Notes under the pieces: model-generated | What the model saw: only the letters and a program-made list of their open reading frames with translations | Told to the model about the DNA's origin: nothing | The model's database searches: none | Shown: positions 11,508-20,207 of the stretch, piece after piece | Numbering within the stretch: the first letter of the stretch is position 1 | Layout: every line of letters starts with the position of its first letter | Assembly (NCBI GenBank): GCA_963691705.1 | Contig: OY829539.1 | Coordinates: forward strand, 6,698,501 to 6,762,500 | DNA length: 64,000 bases | Source of the DNA: Viola odorata | Lineage: Eukaryota > Streptophyta > Magnoliopsida > Malpighiales > Violaceae | Direction of reading: 5' to 3' | Translations under genes and position numbers: made by a program

Positions 11508-14276
11508 ATGCCTAAGAATCCCGAGCAGCAGAAAGAAATAGATGACCTTAAGAAGCAAATGAGTGCCCTGACTGCCAAATTGCAAGAGTTAACAAATCAT
11601 GGCAGACTACCACCCCAGACCGAAATAAATCCCAAGCACAATGTCTGCGCATTAACTTTGCACCCACCAGAGCTTCCAGCCCAAGATATTGAAAATTCTC
11701 CAGAGGCTGAAATTCGGCCTAAACCTAGAACAAAGCTCCCCAAAGTCCCTAGATTCGTGGAAGTCAAAGAAGACAGAATTCGCTCCCCCAGAGGTTCACC
11801 ACGGAATGACCCCAACCCACCAGAATTTACTCAAGAGTACATTCATAAGATTCTCGAGCCCCCGTTCTCTCACAGATTGGTCAAGACCAAGAAAGATAAG
11901 GAGGATCGCGATATCTTTGAAATGTTCAGTAAAGTGGTTGTCAACATCCCTCTTCTCCAGGCTGTGAAAAATGTCCCTCGCTATGCCAAATTCCTGAAGC
12001 AATTATGCACGAACAAAAACAAGTTCGCCGAAGTTAACAAGATCAACGTAGGGGTCAACGCGTCTGTACATATCCAGCGTCGAATCCCTCCAAAATACAA
12101 AGACCAAGGCATATTCATTATCCCTTGTCGAATCGGCACAGTCGATATTGGTAAGGCCATGTGTGATCTCGGAGCAGGAATCAATGTCATGCCCTTGATA
12201 ATTTACCATAGTCTAGGCCTCGAGCCTCTCGTGCCTACAGACCTCGCCATCCAACTTGCTGACCGTTCTATCATCTACCCCGAGGGGATAATCAAGGATG
12301 TCTTAGTCAAAGTAGGAGAATTCTTGTTCACTGCAGATTTTTATGTGATTGCAATGGAGAACGAAGACTCCACCAAATCCACAGACGTCCTTCTAAGCCG
12401 CCCATTTCTAGCCACAGCCCGAGCAAAGATTGATGTTCATGATGCCACCATCTCCCTCGAATTTGATGGAGAGATCATCAAATTCAATATGCTAGAAGCC
12501 ATGCGATACCCCTCTGAATTTTCTAGTGTGAATTATGTTGATATTGTTGACCCCATTATAGGGGAGATTGATGACATATATTCTACTGACCCCTTGCAAT
12601 TTGCCCTTGACAGGAGTCTGACGCCAGCTCTTCTAGATGTTGTGGCCTCGACGCTTCCTATTCCATCTGAATTACACTCTGTCGTCGCTGACCTAGAAGA
12701 ATGCGTTGTTGCTCAGTATGAGTCTCCGAATCAGTCTCCCGAATATCCAGGCCATGCTAAGTTATTTCCCTCTATTGATCAGGCTCCAGCCCTAGATCTG
12801 AAGCCACTGCCTACCCATTTGAAATATGCTTATCTAGGCCCCGATAACTCTCTACCTGTCATTATCTCCAACAAGCTCGAAGACCTCGAGGAGTCCAAGC
12901 TCATTTCCTTGCTGAGGAACTTCAGACAAGCCATAGGATGGACCATTACAGACATTAAGGGCTTGTCTCCAGCATTATGCACTCATCGTATCCACCTAGA
13001 GGACGCAAGCAAGACCATTCGCCAGCCTCAGAGACGACTTAATCCGCCCATGATGGAAGTGGTGAAGAAAGAGATTCTCAAGTTGTTAGATGCGGGAGTT
13101 ATCTACCCCATCTCAGATAGCCCTTGGGTCAGCCCTATCCAGGTCGTGCCCAAGAAAACAGGCATAACCATCACCATCGGTCAAGATGGCGAATCCATTC
13201 CTACCCGGATCCAGAATGGGTGGAGAGTGTGTATTGACTACCGCCGATTGAATTCCACTACCAGGAAGGATCATTTTCCCCTACCCTTCATCGATCAGAT
13301 GCTAGAACGCCTCGCCGGTAAAACCCACTACTGCTGTCTAGACGGTTACTCCGGATTCCATTAGATCCTAGTTGCTCCTGAAAACCAGGAAAAGACCACA
13401 TTTACCTGCCCTTTCGGGACCTTCGCATATAGACGCATACCTTTCGGTCTGTGTAACGCCCCTGCCACTTTCCAACCATGTATGGTCAGCATTTTCTCTG
13501 AACTAGTTGAGGATGGAATCGAAGTCTTCATGGACGACTTCACCGTCTATGGGAATTCTTTTGAATAATGCATGAACAATCTGAGAAGGTGCCTATAGCG
13601 CTGCATTGAGACGAATCTTGTCCTGAATTTTGAAAAATATCACTTCATGGTGGATCGAGCCCTGGTGCTTGGTCATGTTATCTCGGCGAAGGGAATTGAG
13701 GTTGACAAAGCCAAGATAGAAGTAATAGAATCCCTGCCCTACCCATCCTGTGTCCGCGATGTGAGATCTTTTCTAGGCCATGCCGGTTTCTACCGAAGGT
13801 TCATTAAGGATTTTTCCAAGATTGCCCAACCCATGTGTCACTTGCTCCAGAAGGACGTGTCCTTTGATTTCAGCGAGGCCTACAAAACCGCTTTTAAACT
13901 TCTCAAGAACAAACTTATCTCGGCCCCGATTATTCGAGCCCCCGACTGGACACTACCTTTCGAGGTCATGTGTGATGCCAGTAATCAGGCCCTAGGCGCC
14001 ATTTTTGGTCAGAAGAAGGATAAAGAGACCCATGTCATCTATTATGCTTCCAAGCTGCTAGACCCGTCCCAGCAGAACTACACTACCACAGAGAAAGAAC
14101 TTCTAGCCGTAGTCTATGCCCTAGACAAGTTCAGACAATATCTGCTAGGCACTCATGTCCTCGTCTACTCTGACCATTCTGCCCTTCGGTGTTTGTTGAC
14201 CAAAGCCGATGCCAAACCTCGGCTTATTTGTTGGATCTTGCTCCTACAAGAATTTGATATCGCTATCAAAGATAAG
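11508..14276 (+). pseudogene. pol: B pol, first part: protease-RT-RNase H
   Basis: Protease lies at about 12130-12380 with core DLGAGINVMP, a variant of the usual DTGA type. Reverse transcriptase is about 12980-13640, with CIDYRRLN near 13230 and the catalytic FMDD near 13530. RNase H is about 13960-14230 (DASNQALGA, then YSDHSALR). A TAG at 13362-13364 interrupts RT where A has CAG, and two further stops lie near 13567 and 13597. Coding resumes at 30152 after element C. The polyprotein would cut itself, copy RNA into DNA and degrade the template in cytoplasmic particles. Confidence 0.9.
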
Positions 14277-14805
14277 TGATAAGATCCGAGATCTCTTCTG
14301 GTCGGAAACGGCTGCTGCAGCTAGTCGGATGGGAAGCGAGCGGCGTCGGAGGTACCTGCAAAGCGCCGGAGGGGGACTCCGGCGTAGACACTCCGATGCT
14401 TAAGTCAGTTCGAGTTTTCAGAATGGTAGAGGTTCTCCAAGATGATCTCGATCTTACCTTTTGTTTGGAATTCGAAGGGGTATTTATAGGCTTAAGATGG
14501 CGATATCTTACAGCGATAGGGGATGGCAACGTTGTAACCATCGCTTCGGGCGATATCAGTTCCGTCATTGGGGCGATAATCATGTAGGGTCTATCGGGAG
14601 CGATATCCTCCTTGGTCCCCTAGGATGGGATGACGCCGTGCGCATAAAGGTGCATGAGATCCCCCCCCCCGCTGAAGTCGACCATCCTAGGAAATTTCCG
14701 CTGGCCCAGGCGATAGGTTGGCATTTTAGGGAAGCGTATAGAAACTTGTCCGGGATTGATGTCGTAGCCCCAATGTTGCCGTCAGGAGCATTCCAATTGT
14801 TATCA
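14277..14805 (-). repeat. C 3' LTR (529 bp)
   Basis: Plus strand reads TGATAAGATCCGAG...CAATTGTTATCA. It includes a TATAAATA box on the minus strand (14488-14481). Inverted arms CGCCGGAG and CTCCGGCG lie at 14364-14371 and 14377-14384. Several GCGATATC motifs occur in U3. Its mate is 29625-30151. Confidence 0.95.
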
Positions 14806-15511
14806 TAAGCCCAACTGAAAACTAGCCCGAGTGTTCACCAAGGGCTATCCACGTTTGATATCTTAGAATAGGGATCTGCTCGGTCATGAGGCGATATTAA
14901 TCTTCTTGGCCTCTCGATAGGGCTTATGAGGTCTCCACTTCGTTTAAGTCATAGAAGGACCGTTGTTGGGTTACGTGCGGCGTCATTACGGATATTCAAC
15001 CAGGCCGTGCCCTAGGCTGGCATATATTCGGGGCTATCGTCCTTTCGAGTGTACTGCAAAGACACAGAGGAGATAGATACTTATACAGAGGTTAGCAAAC
15101 CTTATACTTACAGAGGTCTGAGGTCACACGAGCCCCGATGTATTCTTTACGCCCGAGAGAGTAGTGGTATCAACGCGACTTTACGCCATCAGCTACCTTA
15201 TGGTTATCGCGGCTTCATACCACCAGACGCCTGTGATGCCAACGCGGTTTTACGCATCTAGGGCCACCGGTGACATCAACGCGGCCTTATACTGTGGATA
15301 CCGGTAACCTTATGGTTTTAGCGTCAGGGCTACCAGTGACATCGTGTCTTTCGGCGTTTTTTCAGACTCTGCCTCGTACTCCTTCCAGTATCTATATCGC
15401 GACCGTTACCCCTTTCTTCCGTTCTAGGCTTATCAGTCCTTGAGGATATCGGGACGGCTCGTCTTTTGAGGACCTCAATTTCTTTTTCCAAGGCCTCCCT
15501 TCAATGGAGCC
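14806..15511. other. C spacer upstream of the antisense gene set
   Basis: About 700 bases between the C 3' LTR and the first antisense gene. I see no conserved ORF. Degenerate repeats of a motif like ACATCAACGCGGCCTTATAC occur near 15160-15310, and H carries similar sequence at 60440-60610. It probably holds the upstream promoter of the first antisense gene. Confidence 0.55.
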
Positions 15512-15517
15512 TATAAA
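15512..15517 (+). promoter_or_regulatory. TATA box of antisense gene a (C)
   Basis: TATAAA 56 bases before the ATG at 15568. H has TATAAA at the equivalent place (60249-60244, 51 bases before its ATG). Confidence 0.65.
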
Positions 15518-15567
15518 TCGGAGAACTTTCTCCATCCACGTTCTCCTCATCTCTATCAGTCAGCATC

Positions 15568-15945
15568 ATGGATCATTTGACCAAGAATTTTCTTCTCTCC
15601 AAGGGTCATTCACTCAGGAACCTCAACGACGGTGACGTCGGTTTCCTGGAGAACATGCTGGTCAAGACTTCTGAGGATATTCTGGAGCTGCAGGGGATGC
15701 TGACTCCGCTCTATTCCCGGCTGGGAGCCATCTCTCTGGAGGACTTCAGTCCTTTGGAGAGTGTTTCAAAGCTGTCTGCCTCCATCTCTCGGATTCAAGT
15801 GGTGATCGCTATGCTGCAGCAGCGTAAGGACATGTTGGGGTGCTGCCTGAAGGGTATGAGGGCCACTTCCCATGATCTTGTCCTGGTCATGGATTCCTTG
15901 AGGGACCTTCCTGAGGTGCCCGAGGATGCTGGTTCTGACGCCTGA
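15568..15945 (+). CDS. Antisense gene a: 125-aa helical protein of Tat element C
   Basis: Intact ORF (MDHLTKNFLLSKG start, DAGSDA end) on the strand opposite gag-pol. The predicted protein looks mainly helical, with leucine-rich stretches such as LENMLVKTSEDILELQGML (about residues 29-47) and an IQVVIAMLQQRKD segment, suggesting a small coiled-coil or bundle. No signal peptide or membrane segment is seen. I recognise no family. The homologue in H (60193-59816) has the same length and very high identity, higher than expected of neutral decay. It has its own TATA box and an AATAAA signal, so it looks like a separate transcription unit. Function unknown. Confidence 0.8.
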   Translation: MDHLTKNFLLSKGHSLRNLNDGDVGFLENMLVKTSEDILELQGMLTPLYSRLGAISLEDFSPLESVSKLSASISRIQVVIAMLQQRKDMLGCCLKGMRATSHDLVLVMDSLRDLPEVPEDAGSDA

Positions 15946-16017
15946 TAACGGTGGCTCCCTTTGGGCCTTTTTCTTTTCCTCTTGCCTTGTAAATGTATCT
16001 TTCGGCCGGTAGGCCAT

Positions 16018-16027
16018 AATAAATAAA
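16018..16027 (+). terminator. Poly(A) signal of antisense gene a (C)
   Basis: Overlapping AATAAA hexamers (AATAAATAAA) 73 bases after the stop. H has the same decamer 74 bases after its stop (59742-59733, minus). Confidence 0.6.
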
Positions 16028-16336
16028 TCGTTTCAATCATTCCGCCTTGTAACTGTTCTTCTTCTTTACTGCGCTCTTTGTCATTTTCCAAGGAATATTC
16101 TTAGCCCAACTGAAAACAGTCTTGCCATTGGGCGGTTTTTCTGTTGATCGTTCTGCCTTAACTCCGCACCGTCCTCATTATAACAACTGATCGGCAGATA
16201 TTAGCATTATTCTTGATTTGCGCGAGATTTCAACAGGCATGACTTCAAATCTACATTTGCACTTCAGACTGTACACGTGCCAATCTTCAAGAGTCGGGTT
16301 GGAGGATCGAAGAGTCTCTTTTCTTCTTTTCCCAGC

Positions 16337-16343
16337 TATTTAA
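16337..16343 (+). promoter_or_regulatory. TATA-like box of antisense gene b (C)
   Basis: TATTTAA in the context CAGCTATTTAATGAGG, 83 bases before the ATG. H has GGCTATTTAAAGG in the matching position (59425-59418). Confidence 0.5.
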
Positions 16344-16419
16344 TGAGGCTTTTCCTCCTTCATTCTTATCCATTTCTTTCTCCTTCATTTTTCTTCGTTA
16401 TAGATCCTCTGCGAGTCTC

Positions 16420-16878
16420 ATGGCTGATTCTTATTTGCTAGGTACGACTTCGGGGAATTCACCGCCAACTCCTCCGACTACCCCTAACACAGATAATCCT
16501 CCCCCATCGCCTCCTTGGAGGCCGGTTATCCGCCGGCGAGGTCGCAAGAGGTGGAGAAAGGAAGTCGAACAACGAAGGAAGGAGGCTGCCAAGGCCTCTA
16601 AGTCATTTTTCGACTCTCTGGCTTCTCTGGCTAGGGAGGAGAAAAACTCGTTTCCTCCTTTGAGTGATTCGCCTCCGCGGGTTCCTTCTGCTGGTTCAGC
16701 CGTTGATGCAGTATCGCCAAGCGTTAAGGAGAAAACAACCGGGTCGACTACTGCCGCTAGAAAGAGGGTCGGTGAGTCTTCTCCCCCTGCTGTTGTGGAT
16801 TCACCATTCTGGGGTGGCGATGACGAAGAGGACGTAGTCTATTGCTACGGCATTACTTGGTCCGACGGTGAAGAGTAG
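16420..16878 (+). CDS. Antisense gene b: proline-rich, basic-acidic 152-aa protein
   Basis: ORF of 152 codons starting MADSYLLG. The N-terminus is Pro/Thr-rich, followed by PPWRPVIRRRGRKRWRK (about residues 30-46), a basic patch that could be a nuclear localisation or nucleic-acid binding segment. The middle is low complexity. The C-terminus is acidic and ends in the conserved DVVYCYGITWSDGEE. The H homologue (59348-58929) keeps the start, the PPWRP plus basic patch, and the VVYCYGI-WS tail, while the middle diverges. Conserved ends with a drifting linker suggest a real protein with two short interaction motifs. Family not recognised; function unknown. Confidence 0.72.
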   Translation: MADSYLLGTTSGNSPPTPPTTPNTDNPPPSPPWRPVIRRRGRKRWRKEVEQRRKEAAKASKSFFDSLASLAREEKNSFPPLSDSPPRVPSAGSAVDAVSPSVKEKTTGSTTAARKRVGESSPPAVVDSPFWGGDDEEDVVYCYGITWSDGEE

Positions 16879-17149
16879 GGCCTAACCCTTCTTTTTGTAG
16901 ATGCCGTATGGCCTTCCTCATAATAATGAATGATGGTTTTACTTCCTTTTCGCTTCTCATCGCTTACTTATTGTTTCTTTCTGAGCGTTCCGGGTTATCG
17001 CGGAAGCGTCCCTTTCGCTACGGGTAACTGCCTTCAACTTCTAATCGGTAACTGTCTTCTTTCAGAAGGCACAAATGACTATCCACGTGTCTTTTTCTGT
17101 TCTGTACGTGTTTCATTTTTACAGGTTGTCTCTTCTTTAGGCTTTCCTT

Positions 17150-17156
17150 TATAAGG
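17150..17156 (+). promoter_or_regulatory. TATA box of antisense gene 1 (C)
   Basis: TATAAGG in the context CCTTTATAAGGAAATC, 195 bases before the chosen ATG. H has CCCTTATAAGGG in the same position. A CTCCAG/GTATTT junction near 17298 (also CTTCCAG/GTATTT in H) might be a 5'-UTR splice donor; this is uncertain. Confidence 0.55.
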
Positions 17157-17344
17157 AAATCATCTCTCTCTTTTACTGCTTTTGCTAATATTTTGAGTTT
17201 TTGCACATTTTCTCTCTCTTCTGCACTTCTTTTCTTCGAGAGGTTTTACCGCGACTGCTCACTGGTGCCGGCGACTGGCTCACTGGCTTTTTGCTCCAGG
17301 TATTTACTCCTTCTACCGCCGTAGATTTACTTTCCCTGTCCCTT

Positions 17345-19588
17345 ATGTCTTCAACTGTTGAAAACCCCATAGATCCCGAAGCTAGGAGAACTCGCAGCAT
17401 ATTCAATTGTAATGAGGTTTTGAGGGTTGAATTAGAGGAGAGTGGTATTACTTTTCCCACGGGCTATCACCCTTTTGTCTCTTTGAAGGACACTCGGCTG
17501 CCTGACGCCATGTGGGGAACATTCCGGTTAGTTTATTTCAAGATGTTTACTTACGGATTCCGTTTCCCACTCCATACTTCTCTGTTGAAACTGCTAGATC
17601 ATTATGACCTTAATCCCGTCCAGATTACTCCACCCTCTTGGTGTGGTATTTACGCTTTCCTTCGTTCGTGCGAGATGAAGCGTATATTTGCTCCATCGCT
17701 TGATCTATTCCGCACGTTCTTTGTCTTGAGTTGTCGCAACTGCCTGGTAGATATTACCCCCAGATGGGATGATGTCATTGTGCAACTGTTCTGGCGGAAC
17801 TTTCAAGGTTTTGAGGAACACGTAGGTGACTGGAGGTCTGGCTTTTTCACCCTCCGTTTGCCGTCACGACTCTGGCGCGGGGGTTTCAATCGAAAAATCA
17901 ATAGTGGCGTTTGGAAAAGACCGGACGCGCTGTCAAGCCAGGATGTTTCCAACGCTAGCGCCTTGTTAGAAATAGAAGGGTCTTTCCGTATCCGGGAGTT
18001 TGCTCGGTTCAGGCCCTTGTCAGAGTGCGTTGTGGGTGAGTTCCCTTTTTTCTTCTTTATCGCTTCAATCTTCTTAATTTGCTAATATGTTTTGTTGGCA
18101 GGTAACGCTGAGAGTAGTTCTTCTGGGGAAAGTGACGCCCCTTTGAACGTAACACCTCTCCAGTCGCTGCCTCCTTCTCCTTCGCCTGAAAATTCCTGCC
18201 GCCCACCCCTTCCGCCTGGAAGGGAAGGGACTAAACCCGTCACAACTCGCAGAGCCTCCACTCAACCTTCTCGTTTCCTTGAAAATTGGCTTTCGTCCCG
18301 TGGCAAGAGGGTAGCTCAAGGCGATCCTGTGTTTGAGAAAATCGACAGCGATAGCGAGAGCATGGACACTGGTCCTGAATTACGTCATGCTACTATTGCC
18401 CAAAGGATGAAACTTAGGTCGAGGAGGAATGATGACACGGCGGAATCGGCTGAGGACGATAGCGAAGAAATTGCAGAAGAGACGGAGCGTCTCGTAAAGA
18501 AGGTTCGCACAGAGAAAACTAACCCCCCAGTTCCCCCTTTGAAGGGAGTTAACGCGGTCCCCCCCGAGAATATTAACGCTTCTCATACCGCGAGTACTTC
18601 GCAAGTGGTGAAAAATATCAAAGCTATCAGGGTGCCTTCCGCCGTTTCTATCGAAAACAATGAGACCTCGGCAGCCGCGACCTCTCCTTTGTCGTCGGGC
18701 CATCCTGCTTCCCCGATAGGTTCTTTTATCCCCGAGGCAACCCTACCGATTTCGAATTTAAGCGTTCCTCCTGAATTTCTCCCACGGAAGCCTCATCTTT
18801 TGTTTCTGTCTTCAATTTCGGTCGTTGGTGATTGCGCAAAAAGTTGTTCCCCTCCTTATATCGCCAACCTTTCTCCTCAGAGGTCCCAGGGCCCCACTGG
18901 ATATCAGCTGGATTTGTCCTCTTTCGGCACTGACGGGCTTCGTGCCTTAGGAATATCGGATCCATTATCGCGAGAAGAGCCCGTGGGTCCCATAGTGGGA
19001 CAGATGTTTACTTCTTCCAAGGACAGGGAAGAGTTTTTACAGCATGCTCCCGAGACACGACAGTCACACCTCATGAACGACATGCTGGCTAGCTTTCGGA
19101 AATTTCATTATTTTCTTGAAGACCAGCGTAACAAAACTCGACCCTCTTCGGATTTGCAGGAACAATTAGACGCGGCCTTGGCGAAGGCGAAGGAGCTATC
19201 GCAGTTGCAAGAACGAACTCGGGCGGAGTTGGAGGATTGTCGCGCTGAACTTTCTCGGGAGAAGTCGAAGGGGAAAGCGAGAGCAGAGCTTATGGAGGCG
19301 GAACTGGTGGTGGCTGATAAAAAGAACGCCTTCCTCCGTGAAGAGTTGTCATCTCGTGATGCCGATTTGGCCAAAGTTCCTTCGAGGATAGCCTGGTGGA
19401 AGAATAAGACCATCGAGGTTTGTATCGCAGGATTTATGGATCTCCATATCCGAGGCGCCGTCGATTCATCCATGCTGGCCGATTACGCTTCCCAAAAAAT
19501 TAAAGATCTTAGTGAAGGCGAAAGGGGTTTTCCTTCTTCTGGGGAAAAGCAAGGGAATGATGACGGCGAGGCATGCGATGACTCTTAA
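17345..19588 (+). CDS. Antisense gene 1: spliced Transposase_28-like protein, 725 aa
   Basis: Two exons, 17345-18035 and 18102-19588, joined in phase; 725 aa. The start is the ATG at 17345 because H has an ATG at the matching position and similarity begins there. Residues about 60-185 carry a domain like the plant Transposase_28 family (MFTYGFRFPL, ITPPSWCGIYAFL, DITPRWDD). This family is known from plant gypsy elements and its activity is unproven. Residues about 235-490 are low complexity with basic and acidic patches. About 495-565 is a conserved segment (LDLSSFGTDGLRALG, then KFHYFLEDQ), and about 580-650 is coiled coil. An AWWKNKT motif lies near 660. It is a paralogue of antisense gene 2 over this whole architecture. 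Both exons are open. Confidence 0.82.
18036..18101 (+). other. Intron in antisense gene 1 (66 bp)
   Basis: Donor GTGAGT, T-rich body, acceptor TTGGCAG; phase 1. The homologous intron in H (57750-57685) is also 66 bp, with donor GTGAGT and acceptor TTGACAG. Confidence 0.82.
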
Positions 19589-20037
19589 TTGATCCATTGA
19601 AGGACATTGCTATTTATTTTCCATGTCTTGTAATAACGTCCTATCTCGCGGCGATATCGGTACCTTGCTCTTCGGGCGATATCTTATTTTATTTCGCTCT
19701 CTTGTACTGTCTTGAGAACTGTTCTTTTATTCAACGCCGATTTGCATTATTTCCTTTCTTGTGATATCGCTTTTGCTTTTTATCAAAAAATCACATCTAC
19801 TTTTCAGAGCATTTAATGCTCGCGACCCTTCCGTCGGTGCGCGGGAAAAGTCATGATGGTGCAGACACACGTGTTCGTTTCTTCTGCCGCCTCACCTTAG
19901 CGTGTTTAGAAATTTTAACAAGATCGAAGCGTTTGTCGCGCTTCTTCTAGAGTCGTACTCATTGCTTGAGTCTTATCCCTCATGCCGCTTCGACACAACG
20001 ACTGCAGCATCCGTCGTTTCCTTTTAATTACTAGGGT
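19589..20037. other. Spacer between antisense genes 1 and 2 (C)
   Basis: No conserved ORF. It holds the 3' end of antisense gene 1 and the promoter of antisense gene 2. GCGATATC motifs occur near 19650-19680, like those in the C LTR. Confidence 0.55.
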
Positions 20038-20043
20038 TATAAA
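20038..20043 (+). promoter_or_regulatory. TATA box of antisense gene 2 (C)
   Basis: TATAAA in GGGTTATAAACCC, 170 bases before the ATG. H has GGATTATAAAACCC at the matching position. Confidence 0.62.
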
Positions 20044-20207
20044 CCCTCTTTATTTCTTCCCTTTTCTTTTTCACTCCCCTTTTTCATATTATCTCTCGGC
20101 CGTCTTGCCCTTCTCACCTCCATTCAAGGCTTTCGAAGTTCTTTCCTTTCAAAGGTATTTCCCTTCTTTTCCCTCGTCTTCTTCATTTCTATTTCCTTAG
20201 TCCTGCC

